The notes: a model not told the origin generated them from the letters alone. DNA of 11,453 nucleotides from Cerioporus squamosus (GCA_022592435.1 JABYQS010000905.1:1-11453); one strand, 5' to 3'. Numbered from the stretch's first letter, positions 1-8,047 are shown. Translations and numbers: made by a program.

Positions 1-486
1 ATATCTCCTGATGTCGTTAACCCGATACGGAGTCTGGATCCAGAGTACTAGCGTGCACTGCACGCATCCCGCCTCTCGTCTCTCGCCGGACTTCCTCGTG
101 CTGGTTGTCAAGGAGCGTCGCGCGCAGGTCTTGCATGAGAGGCGTTCTCCTGGAGCCTGCCACGGAATCGAGTGGGCGCGAACATTGACAGGATGTGGTG
201 GTTAAGCACTCGGTCATTCAGATCGCGGAATCGGTTGTTGGCAAGGGACCACACCCGGCTCTTGTGCTGTCTGCTTCTCTGAGCATGCGCCTTTTGTTTG
301 GAATTGTGGTTTTTTTAGTTCCGTCCAGGCCCATGCGCTGGGTCGTTCGTACTTGCTGCGATGCCAGTCCCAAGCGTGCCTTCGCAGCGTTGGCCATCGA
401 AGAGCCCTAACATTCCCTTCGTCCCGTCCCATCTCATTGTCCCCTTCACTGCGAATCCGTGCGCTGACCCCTCCGCCTTCCCACAG
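1..486. other. Left flank ending in the intron acceptor of the GT15 gene; no gene assigned
   Basis: The last stretch has the 3' end of an intron: a branch-like gctgac at about 470 and a pyrimidine-rich ccttcccacag ending at 486, directly before the GT15 reading frame opens. Short coding-looking stretches occur on the minus strand (about 17-217 and 220-400), but none has a convincing start, family match or consistent frame. The segment at about 60-155 resembles 10715-10805 in short blocks (a shared CTCG..GCTGGTT and GGTCTTG..CATGAGAGG), so this flank may belong to the same repeat that follows the 5' exons at the other end of the window. Confidence 0.5.
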
Positions 487-1526
487 ACGCGTGAGCAACG
501 TGATAAACGGCGAGGTCATCTTCGGGCTCGTCCCGCGCGAGCACTGGTACCAGCCCGAGTGGATCGACGAGGCGCGCGCGACCGCCGGGCGCGAGAAGAT
601 GGTCGCGGACAACATCATCTACGGCGGGAGCGTGAGCTACCGGAACATGTGCCGCTTCAACTCCGGGGTGCGTCCCGCGTTCCGTCTTCGGGCGAGCGCT
701 GACAGGCGCGCACGCAGTTCTTCTACAGGCACCCGCTGCTGCAGCAGTACAAGTGGTACTGGCGCGTGGAGCCGGACGTGCACTTCCACTGCGACATCGA
801 CTTTGACCCATTCCTGTTCATGGAGGACCACAACAAGACTTACGGTGCGTCCTTCCTCGCTGCTGCGTTTCTGCCGCTGACGCGCGCGGACAGCGTTCAC
901 GATCACGATGTACGAGTTCGGGGCGACGATCCCGACGCTGTGGGACAGCGTGAAGGAGTTCGTGCAGGAGAACGCGCAGTACGTCGCGCGCGACAACGCG
1001 ATGGGCTACATGTCCGAGGACGGCGGGAACACGTACAACAACTGCCACTGTGCGTCTCCCTCCGACCCCTTGTTGACTGACATCTGACGCGCGCAGTCTG
1101 GAGCAACTTCGAGATCGCGGACATGGACTTTGGCGGAGCGAGGCGTACTCGAAGTTCTTCGAGCACCTCGACAGGAAGGGCGGGTTCTACTACGAGGTGC
1201 GTCCGTCCCTGGTCCGTCGCCTTGCCGCGGATGCTGACGCGCCTGCGGCTGCAGCGCTGGGGCGACGCGCCGGTGCACAGCATCGCGGCCGCGCCTCTTC
1301 CAGAGCAAGGAGCAGATCCACTTCTTTGACGAGATCGGGTACGAGCACAACCCGTACACGCACTGTCCCAAGGGCGAGGGCGCGTGGGCGCGCGGGGAAG
1401 TGCGGGTGCGACCCCAAGCGCAGTTTCGGTGCGTGTCCTGGTCGTTTCACCTGTGCGATGCTGACTGCCGGGGCAGACTACGACGGGTACTCGTGCATGC
1501 GGCAGTGGGAGCGTATGTGGCGGTGA
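487..1526 (+). CDS. GT15 family alpha-1,2-mannosyltransferase (KRE2/MNT1/KTR-like), C-terminal exons, frame-broken
   Basis: GT15 enzymes are type II Golgi proteins that transfer mannose from GDP-mannose to O- and N-linked glycans. Six exons are visible: 487-667, 718-844, 894-1049, 1097-1196, 1255-1428 and 1477-1526. All five introns start GTGCGT and end in AG. Family hallmarks in order are FGLVPREHWYQPEW, NMCRFNSG, WYWRVEPDVHFHCDIDFDPF (metal/nucleotide-binding region; EPD at 769-777), YNNCH/WSNFEIADMDF, RWGDAPVHSIAAA, HFFDEIGYEHNPYTHCP and KCGCDP, ending in RQWERMWR and TGA at 1524-1526. The C-terminus is at the usual place. Exon 487 starts inside a codon and lacks the N-terminal anchor; matching 5' exons lie at 9450-9882. 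Three single-base indels break the frame: one base missing near 1130 (TTT before GGCGG), one extra near 1300 (GCGCCTC) and one extra near 1396 (GGGG). They could be real decay or assembly errors. Family assignment is firm; intactness is not. Confidence 0.9.
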
Positions 1527-1896
1527 GGGCTGCGCACGGCGCTGGCGGTGAGTAGCCTCGTGGCGTGGGGATCTGCGAGATGGGGCGACATCTCTCCGAT
1601 TGACCGTCTGGCTCTCAGAGAGTGGGTGTGTACAGAGAATCGGTGTGTACGTGAGGGGGGTGTGTACAGAGAGTGGGTGTGTACGTGCGGGCGGGGAGCT
1701 CCTCGCAGGGGGGCCTGTCCCCGGTGTATGTCTAGGCAGGACAATGTTCGAGCAGTGTATTCAAGCTGGCGACTTCGCAGGGGACCCGGAATCGGGCATG
1801 TAGTAGATGGCAAATATATTTCGTTGCGTACACGACACAACGGCCTCTGCAGCAAACCACAGATCTCGCGCAAGAACATCTCGCTCGAACGGGCGC
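1527..1896. other. Tail-to-tail gap between GT15 C-terminal exons and the minus-strand decayed gene
   Basis: No protein is supported here on either strand. A minus-strand frame stays open through most of it, but it also runs through apparent introns and has no recognisable content. The gap contains the 17 bp minisatellite at 1625-1692. No clear polyadenylation signal was seen on either strand. Confidence 0.45.
1625..1692. repeat. 17 bp minisatellite, four units
   Basis: GGTGTGTAC begins at exactly 1625, 1642, 1659 and 1676, giving a perfect 17 nt period. The variable second half alternates: units 1 and 3 continue AGAGA, while units 2 and 4 continue GTG(A/C)GGG. A 34 bp higher-order unit duplicated once would explain this. 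It sits about 100 bp after the GT15 stop codon. Confidence 0.9.
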
Positions 1897-3860
1897 CTAA
1901 TGGCACAGCACTTGGCCGTCGTCCCCACCGCTCGCAGCCTGCCTCCTGCCACCACCATCTCGCGGCTCTTCTGCTCTCGGACTCGCCTGGCTGCTCTCTG
2001 TGGTTCTGGCGAGCACATGCAAGACGTCTAGGCGGATGGGACTTCAATTCAGGGTGTACATACAGGTGACTCGGAGTTGGCTTCGGAGAAGCTTCGATCT
2101 CGCGGTCGGTTTCGTACTCTGCGCGAGGCTGCGGGGACGAAGGACGCAGTGTAGGTGGAGCGAGTGCGGTGCTCTGTGCAGAGCAGCGACGAAGACGACC
2201 TGTACAGACGAGGAACACGCGCGTCAGATGTGCACAGCAGACCCGGGAGAGTTTGCTCACCTCGATGTCGTCCTGTGCCAGCGTGACGACGGCAGATGCG
2301 CTCCCGGGACGACGAGACGGAGGTTCGACATGGTGTAGGTGGATGCGAGTGCTGACAAGGGTGAGAGGATAGCACATCGGCCGCTGAAAACGACATGCAA
2401 GCGACCACTGCTTTCGCTGTCGTGACAGCTGCCGGGAGCAAGCTTCTCGAGCAAAGACGACCTGCACGTACACAAAGAGGTGAGCCGTCGTGGATCGAAG
2501 AGCTGGGAGGAGAGTCTACTCACATCGGCCTTGTCAGCGTGCAGTCGAAGAGCAGGAAGCCAGATGAGGACACACTTGATACGGGCCATCTGGGGATCAG
2601 CACACGAGCGGCATTGTGCCTCCTTGACAGAGGCCGGGAGCCACAATCTCGAGCAAAGACAACCTGCACATGCAAGAAAGAGGTGAGCCACGGGCGATTC
2701 TGACATGCTCGGAGAAGAGTTCACTCACATCGGTGTCATTAGCCCGCAGTCAACTTGGAGTCGGGAGGCAGACGACGACGTGCTTGACTTGGGTCGGAGT
2801 GTCTGGCGATGGGCACACAAGCCGGCCCTCGACGACACCGTGAGTGTGAGTGGCCATGATTGAGTTCTCGAGCAGAGCGGCCTGCACACATGAGGAAGAG
2901 GTGAGTTTCCGATAATCAGGACACGCTGCAGAAGACCTTACTCACCCAGATGTCTACGCCGTCTTCAGCGCACGGTAGAGACAGCCCGAGATAGCGGATC
3001 TGGTTGCTGACAACCTGCGTCATGCGATGCAGCAGGATCACGGCGTGCACAGCCATGCGCTGTGCCACGTCGCACTCATTTCACAATGGAACGGAGCACA
3101 TACCGGAAGTGTTTGGAGCCGGACGATGTGCTGCGATGGCAATCAACATACAGAGCTTGAAGGGCTGTGGGCGTGAGCATGAGGTGAGCAAGCACATTGT
3201 TGGCTCGGACTCGTGCATTCTACTCACCTCGATGTCTCTCGCACTTCTGATAGACAACTACGGCCATGATCCGCTGCATGAACCGTGCACCGGGCGACGC
3301 GGGAGTACGGACAGGGGTTAAAGGTGGGTAACATATGAAGGGAATCGCAGACGCGACAGCGCAGTCGGAGTGCGGCCGCAAGACTCACACGGCGGGGCAT
3401 CCGAAGTTTGCCACATGGGCAATGCGCTGCGTCTGCACGACAGTGTCGTAGAGCGAGCGCGGAACATGATGGAGCCTAGAAGACGTCGTGCGCCGGTTTT
3501 GGACTCACCAAGAAGGGTCTGAATGATGCATGACGCGCAGGTGATGCTGCAGCGCATGTGAGGGGTGCGAAAGGATATGGCGACGGATGATGGGAGGAGA
3601 GTGCGGCGGTCACTCGCGCTCTATATCCCTCGGGACTTGGGTGAGTGTGCGGCATGTATCCAAGGTGGGTGACACTCACCAAGCTCTGTGTCCTCCAACT
3701 CCAGATAGACTTGAATGCTTGAAGTGTCGTAGGTATGTAGTGTCGAGTGCAAGGAATACAACTTCGGTGCAGCAGTGCAAGGTAGGGAGGGAGAGGCGAG
3801 AACAGCCGCAGAGTCCAGACCCCTGGTTTTGGGGTCGGACATTAGGCCGCGGATAACCAA
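1897..3860 (-). pseudogene. Decayed multi-exon fungal gene of unknown family
   Basis: I do not recognise the family. On the minus strand many intron signals line up with alternating coding-like segments. Apparent introns are 3621-3679, 3433-3508, 3165-3227, 2882-2945, 2664-2728, 2462-2523, 2200-2260 and 2006-2063, all 58-76 nt, with GTGAG or GTATG donors and AG acceptors; several have ctcac near the acceptor as a likely branch point. The clearest coding stretch is in the exon at 2946-3164 (AQRMAVHAVILLHRMTQVV, NQIRYLGLSLPCAEDGVDIW). Phase 0 continues into 2729-2881 (VKHVVVCLPTP). Both exons contain one in-frame TGA (3081-3083 and 2750-2752), and each would be CGA after a single C-to-T change. 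One reading of the last exons ends with a hydrophilic tail (EASPKPTPSHL, then GGDDGQVLCH) and TAG at 1897-1899. Downstream exon lengths are not all compatible with one frame, so I call it decayed. The 5' end near 3860 is a guess. Confidence 0.45.
2064..2948 (-). repeat. Tandem array of ~200 bp exon-plus-intron modules
   Basis: Four diverged modules, read on the minus strand, repeat the same layout: an acceptor TG(C/T)(G/A)CAG-type end, then an exon beginning G(T/C)(T/C)GTCTTTGCTCGAGA or a close variant, and at the far end a (GAT/GAG)GTGAG donor followed by a ~62 nt intron. Exons are 2729-2881, 2524-2663, 2261-2461 and 2064-2199; introns are 2664-2728, 2462-2523 and 2200-2260, with 2882-2945 ahead of the first. 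Two modules share VVFAR..(x)SR.LSR in one frame and LCSR..LPA(A/S)V in another, so homology is clear at the DNA level while the frame is uncertain. Whole exon-intron units appear to have been duplicated together. Confidence 0.7.
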
Positions 3861-4003
3861 CTCACTGCCTTCGGCTCGTGCGCGTGAGATATTGAGCGCG
3901 TCTGGCCTGCCGATCCCTCGCTTGCATCATATTCTTGGTGAGCAAACAACGACGGGCCTGAAGCAAATGTCCATCTTCATAGTTCATAGTGAAGTTGCTA
4001 CTA

Positions 4004-4760
4004 CTATGCATGGACATGAGGTTCGATCTCTGCTGCTGTCGCAACCCTCCACACTCCGTCAGACCATGCCAGCCACGTCCGATCCTTGAACATCATCGGC
4101 AATGGACCCCGTGGAACTAGCTCACCAGCGCTCTCCACCTCGCCCTCAACCGACTTTGCGCTCTTCGGACCGTTCCGCTCATATCGCCTCGGGCGGAGGT
4201 TCTCCGCAGCAGGGTGGGGCAGCCGCCTGCCAATATCACGCCGTCCGTAGTCCGGAGACGGAGTGGGAAAGAGGACACCGGGACAGGCATGCGCAACATC
4301 CTGCTTGGCAGCGGAAAGCTCGTCGGCTGTTGCAGGTGCAAAGTAGAGCTGGCCCGACGTGCAGAGGTCGATGAGGAGTCGGATCTCCTTCACGGTGAGC
4401 CACTTTGGGTTGCGGAAGATGACCTCCGGAGGCCAGCCAACAGCCTTCACATTGAAGCGGAGGAAGACCCGCTGCTGGAAGCTTCGGGCGGTCCAGGCCA
4501 TCTTGGCATCCAGATATCCCGTCTCGTAAGCTGTGCCCGTGCCATTCAGAATTGAAGAACTCGTGGCGGCGCCAGAGCAATCTGATGAACTCACCGAGCA
4601 TTCCATCAAACAGAGCACGGAGGTAACCCTTCTCTTCTCCCCATGCCGTTGCATATGACGACGTAGGCAGCTGCACTTTGTATGGGTGGACAAGTGCAGC
4701 ATGAGACGATGAGCGCGAGAGGTGGTTCATAGTGCCATGAGTGTGCGGCCGGAGACGCAT
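4004..4760 (-). CDS. Two-exon fungal protein of unknown function (about 230 aa)
   Basis: I cannot name this family. The proposed gene is 4760-4595 joined to 4530-4004, with TAG at 4004-4006. The 64 nt intron (4531-4594) has donor GTGAGT and acceptor CACAG; joining shifts frame so that GMLAYETGYLDAKMAWTAR reads through, giving 231 codons with no stop. Features include a central segment FLRFNVKAVGWPPEVIFRNP, then KEIRLLIDLCTSGQLYF, and a basic, low-complexity stretch (RRYERNGPKSAK) before the end KDRTWLAWSDGVWRVATAAE. No signal peptide or membrane segment is evident. A second in-frame ATG at 4727 would give about 219 aa; both ATGs have A at -3. A TATA box lies 49 nt upstream of the first ATG. 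A possible 41 nt intron at 4085-4125 was not used because it creates an early stop. The central segment vaguely recalls conserved hypothetical proteins of wood-rot fungi; that is memory, not a search. Confidence 0.6.
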
Positions 4761-4808
4761 AGTGGAAGCCTCAAAGCTGCTGGTTCTCTGGGAGGCTCGA
4801 CCATTGCA

Positions 4809-4817
4809 CTTTATATA
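4809..4817 (-). promoter_or_regulatory. TATA box for the minus-strand gene at 4004-4760
   Basis: The minus strand reads TATATAAAG here, in a locally AT-richer stretch. Transcription would be expected to start about 30 nt downstream, near 4780, leaving a short leader before the ATG at 4760 (or 4727). The spacing and strand fit the two-exon gene. Confidence 0.6.
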
Positions 4818-4980
4818 CCATTGAGACTGGTCCCGGGACAGTATTCTCGAAGCTACTTATTTGCCCGTTCACCGCAAGGTCAGGACACGGAGTCCAGCTA
4901 ATACCTGTGGCTGCAGACTTGCTCCTCATTGAACTCGGCACAAGATACGCTCCCTTCACCCACTGTGAATACCGTCACAT

Positions 4981-5319
4981 CTAAGAATGGTGTGCATGGT
5001 CTCGGATGCTAACCGCATATGCCAAGCCGGCCGCTTTTATCTGCTCGGGAAGAGTACTGACCCGGTCCTCCGTGTTCTCACCAAACGGCCCGCAGAAGTG
5101 CAGGTCAAATGGGACATGAAACAAGACAATTTGATTGCAATTGTCTCCGAGAGCAATTAGTATTCCCTTCAAGAGGTGCTCACTGCTGATCATCGTGAGA
5201 TGTCCTCTGTAGCTAGTGAAGGCTGCACACAGATAGACCCAGCATGCCCGTGAGGAGACAAGACTCGCGAGTCGAGACGTACATCCCACAGACCCGGAGT
5301 CCGACATGGCAGTGTGCAA
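4981..5319 (-). CDS. Weak hypothetical ORF upstream of the TATA-box gene
   Basis: A continuous minus-strand frame of 112 codons whose second half looks protein-like (HLLKGILIALGDNCNQIVLF, FGENTEDRVSTLPEQIKAAG). I do not recognise it, and its first 40 residues have poor character, so a later start (for example the internal MISSEH) is possible. It ends about 160 bp before the TATA box of the next minus-strand gene. No intron is needed. It could also be an exon of a longer decayed gene, since intron-rich minus-strand material continues upstream. Confidence 0.25.
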   Translation of the reverse strand: MHTAMSDSGSVGCTSRLASLVSSRACWVYLCAAFTSYRGHLTMISSEHLLKGILIALGDNCNQIVLFHVPFDLHFCGPFGENTEDRVSTLPEQIKAAGLAYAVSIRDHAHHS

Positions 5320-5406
5320 GCGGAGATGCTGTGGAATAAAGTGCAGGCCGGACTATCTCAAGCGACACTGGGCCGCGGCGCGACTTGCGCCGCCCAATTC
5401 GCTAAG

Positions 5407-5750
5407 CTAACCCTCGCATCGCTCGACCGCGTACAAATCCGAGTCCAAGTCCTCGGGCTCAGACAGCGGTATGTCGTCACCGGGCATTCTGTCCCATACC
5501 TGCCGCCGTTCGATGTCATTCACACTGCAAGCCCAGCCCACAAGGAGTTCAGACAAGTTTCCATAATCATATTGTACTGCAACCGACCGGCATGTTCAGC
5601 AAACCTTCAGCGCGAGATACAGAGGTGTTCTGCTCGACATGTACCAGGCAGTGTGATGTCAGACCCTTGCTCCCGCCAAGCCGGAGACGGGACGCTGCCC
5701 ACATACGGATGGAACGATGCGACCTCGTCAGCATGTGCAGACGGAACCAT
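5407..5750 (-). CDS. Two-exon hypothetical protein with acidic C-terminus
   Basis: Proposed as 5750-5645 joined to 5576-5407. The 68 nt intron (5577-5644) has donor GTACAT, a strong branch point GCTGAAC 20 nt before the end, and acceptor TTGCAG. Joining makes a 91-residue frame: it starts MVPSAHADEV, runs through FHPYVGSVPSPAWREQG, reads across the junction as TLPVQYDYGNLSELL, continues GWACSVNDIERRQVWDR and ends in an acidic tail MPGDDIPLSEPEDLDSDLY with TAG at 5407-5409. The frame stays open upstream to a TGA at 5817-5819, so the ATG at 5750 may be internal and this may be the last two exons of a longer gene. No family recognised. Three agreeing intron signals plus sensible composition on both sides make a real or recently real coding sequence likely. 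Confidence 0.45.
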
Positions 5751-5935
5751 GCGACGAAACACACTCAAGCGGCTCCCACGCAGCTCGGGGCTCGGCTTTG
5801 CGTTGTCCTCGACAGGTCAGGCCCGACGCGGCCGCGTCGGGACTCTCGGCTTTGCTAAGGGCGAGCGCGCTGCACGCCATGACATGGCGGTCGCGACTCG
5901 ATGTCGCCTATCTGGTGCGCGTGGATGGCTGGCAG

Positions 5936-6315
5936 CTACACGAAGGACTCAGGCTGCAGCAGAGTCAGCTCTGTGTCCGGGCGCATGAATGGAGGGATCT
6001 CACCATGCTACCATGCCCATGTTGCGGAGCCTGCCTGCACAAGCTGTCGAGCTGGCTGCTGGTCAGAACAGGCTCGGTCCGAGCGCGTTGAACCTTGAGA
6101 TCAGTCTGCGCACTGCGGCGACGCTGTCTGCCCGAGCGAAACAGTGCGTACACCTGAACAGAGGGAGATATATTGCACGCTACACCTGTACGAGGATAGC
6201 ACATGCCGTTCACCGTGACATGCTGCATCGGTACGGCGCGTGTGCTGCAGCCAGCGATAAATGATCCAACTCGAGGCCGTGTGTGCGGCGAGCCAGTGCG
6301 CCATCTTGACAGCAT
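5936..6315 (-). CDS. Small spliced hypothetical protein candidate
   Basis: Proposed as 6315-6004 joined to 5953-5936. A 50 nt intron (5954-6003) starts GTGAGA, contains agctgact as a likely branch point and ends CTGCAG; the join is phase 0 and reaches TAG five codons later, giving about 109 aa. Visible segments include VTVNGMCYPRTGVACNI, VQVYALFRSGRQRRR and PVLTSSQLDSLCRQ. No family, signal peptide or membrane segment is recognised. An upstream acceptor at 6329 (CTTCGCAG) follows a good 71 nt intron (6329-6399), but the frame from that acceptor meets TGA just before the ATG at 6315. It may therefore be part of a decayed gene rather than a free-standing one. Confidence 0.3.
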
Positions 6316-6740
6316 GCCTCAGCGGGACCTGCGAAGCGCGATGGTCAGAGAACGTCATGCACGTAGAGTACTCGATGCAGTCACGCATCCAGGGCGTACC
6401 TTCGCACAGTGCACGGCTAGCAGAACCGTGCGGCGTCCGTCTGTCCCGGGCAAGTCAGGCCCAACCCGAACGACGCATCTCGTACAAATCCCAGCCTGTG
6501 TCCGCCCGTCAGCCGCTACACACACCACAAGGAGCGTGCTCGACGCGGGCGTAAGTGTTGTTCGAATTCTGTCCGCGGCGCAGACAAACTAGCTCGAGAT
6601 CGTGTGTGCGGCAAGCCGAAGCGCAAAGCTAGCTGCGCAGACCGTGTGCGCCGTGAAGCCCTGCGATACGTGCTGCTACAGTACGAACACCACATGAAAC
6701 GTCTGCTTGACGCGACCAGCAAGCGTGCGCACGTACCTTC
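6270..6740 (-). repeat. Diverged duplication of an exon-intron unit (period about 325-337 bp)
   Basis: CTCGAG(G/A)(C/T)CGTGTGTGCGGC(G/A)AGCC occurs at 6270 and 6593, and (G/A)CGTACCTTCGCACA at 6394 and 6731. On the minus strand each pair frames an intron with donor GCGAAG/GTACG and acceptor TTCGCAG or ATCGCAG (6329-6399 and 6661-6736), followed by an exon with a shared LAAHT motif. The second copy meets a stop right after this motif. A third donor-like ACCTTCGCGCATC lies at about 6847. This resembles the array at 2064-2948 in kind: an exon and its intron duplicated together. Confidence 0.55.
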
Positions 6741-6957
6741 GCACACGTCCACCTGTCCCAAGCAATCTAGACTGGGAGAGCGAAGTCGTCGACGACAGGA
6801 CGACGTCAGCGGGACGGTGCACGACCCCATGCGTCGACGGTCGCTCTGCGTTTACCTTCGCGCATCAACGACACAACTTCCGCGACAGCCTGTCCGCGCC
6901 ATGCACATCGTGTTCGCGGAACCCGCACCCACGGCCCATGGGACTCTGAGACCCTGG

Positions 6958-6973
6958 CGGACGGACGGACGGA
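6958..6973. repeat. CGGA tetranucleotide array, four units
   Basis: Four perfect CGGA units in a row inside the GC-rich tract. Confidence 0.85.
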
Positions 6974-7355
6974 CTCTGTTTGCGTGCGCGCCGGGTGCAC
7001 GAGAAGCTGCCGGCGAGCAGTGGCTCGTCCGTCGCCGTTCCCCGTGTGTGCTCTCGTACATGGGGTCCTGGGTGTGTCCTCCCTCCCCTACGGGCGCGGG
7101 CCGTCAGCTCCCCGAAGACGCACGCGTATGTCCGCGGTGCAAACACTGGTACCAACCGTCGACGCGGTGCACCGTCAGGGTGCCAACCTTGAACCATGCC
7201 GCATGGTGCACGCTCGAACGGCCGACTCGCTGCCGCTGGCAGCACCACTCCGACGTCGGTGCTGGGCCTGCCGTCCGCGCCACACACGATCTGCAGACGG
7301 GGCTCGAGGTGGCTCGCTCGGAGGCTGCCAGTCGCAACGCCGCGTCCCGCGCACC

Positions 7356-7469
7356 GAGTCCCGAGTCCCGAGCTCGCCGCCGCACATACGGTCTCACCCG
7401 CCCGCCGTGCGTGTCCGTGCGACGTCTGTCCCCGGCCCAGTGGTCCTGGAGTCCCGAGTCCCGAGTCCC
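7356..7469. repeat. Two clusters of the heptamer GAGTCCC
   Basis: The first cluster (7356-7372) is two full units plus GAG. The second (7449-7469) is three perfect units. They are 93 bp apart and in the same orientation. A 7 bp unit shifts frame with each copy, which argues against a coding role. Confidence 0.85.
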
Positions 7470-7514
7470 GACCGAGGGTGGCGCTCTTCGTCCTATCTCC
7501 ATCGCCCGCCGTGC

Positions 7515-7538
7515 CCGTGTCCGCGTCCGTGTCCGCGC
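7515..7538. repeat. Hexamer array CCGTGT/CCGCGT, four units
   Basis: CCGTGT, CCGCGT, CCGTGT and CCGCGC follow one another. The alternation of T and C at one position suggests a 12 bp higher-order unit with CpG transitions. Confidence 0.75.
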
Positions 7539-7835
7539 CCGAATCGGTATCGCACGGCGCCCGAGATCCGGCTCCTGTACGGCGTACGCTGCACCCGCGC
7601 CTGCGCCGTCGTGCCCGACGCCCCACTGCTCAGCGGCACCCTGAGCGTGCTGCGTCGCCGAGACCCATGCAACCAGACTCGTCTCGGAGGCCGCACCGCT
7701 CAGCCAGCCGAGTCTGCAGGTATCGAGTCCGATCCAGACTCCAGAATGCGCCGCGGGGAGAGGGGAGCGGGTGCGACGGGAACGCACGCCGCGGCGGGAT
7801 GCTGATTGCATTTTGCGGAACCCGGGGCGGCGCGC

Positions 7836-7853
7836 GAGGGCGAGGGCGAGGGC
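7836..7853. repeat. GAGGGC hexamer array, three units
   Basis: Three perfect GAGGGC units followed by a degenerate GGAGGGG, at the right edge of the GC-rich tract. Confidence 0.8.
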
Positions 7854-8040
7854 GGAGGGGTTAGCGTGAAGGGCCTGGGCTGCCAAGCAAGCGAGGGTGA
7901 CGAGGCGAGGCGAGACGCGGGCGCACGCCGAAGCGTCGCTTGCCTGTGCGACGGGCTCGGGCGAACCTGCTTAGGCTTCCAATGCTTGGCCGTGGTTTCG
8001 CGTTGTTTGCGCGCAGACGGTCCGTGCGCGGGGAGGGCCG

Positions 8041-8047
8041 CATAAAG
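8041..8047 (+). promoter_or_regulatory. Possible TATA-like element
   Basis: CATAAAG stands out in an otherwise GC-rich stretch, followed by pyrimidine-rich sequence (about 8080-8130) of the kind seen around fungal transcription starts. It lies about 150 bp before the ATG of the candidate at 8193. The match to a TATA box is imperfect. Confidence 0.3.

Larger units (their letters stand above)
6741..8030. other. Very GC-rich tract without a credible gene
   Basis: Long open frames exist on both strands at once, including about 346 codons on + at 6604-7644 and about 250 on - in the same place. Their composition (strings of R, A, P, S) and mutual overlap are what stop-poor GC-rich DNA gives by chance. 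No family motif, membrane segment or intron set supports any of them. The tract holds several short-period arrays, listed separately. Confidence 0.6.

Noticed and set aside
240..330. Minus-strand stretch reading KNHNSKQKAH, reminiscent of the start of ribosomal protein eL29
   Set aside because: Only about ten residues match loosely, an in-frame stop precedes it, and the following sequence does not fit the family.
1478..2473. 331-codon minus-strand ORF
   Set aside because: It reads straight through three clear introns and past the GT15 stop. Its coding content is better explained as exons of the decayed gene; the 2261-2461 exon is open in all three frames.
2478..2912. Repeated GAGGTGAG motifs on the + strand that look like donors
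   Set aside because: They are the complement of the branch-point region (ggctcacctc) of the minus-strand introns; no + strand exons fit.
4085..4125. Possible second intron in the 4004-4760 gene
   Set aside because: It is only 41 nt and splicing it brings an early stop; the unspliced frame gives a sensible C-terminus.
6604..7644. 346-codon + strand ORF, the longest in the window
   Set aside because: It overlaps equally long frames on both strands in a stop-poor GC-rich tract, runs through hexamer and heptamer arrays, and has no recognisable domain.
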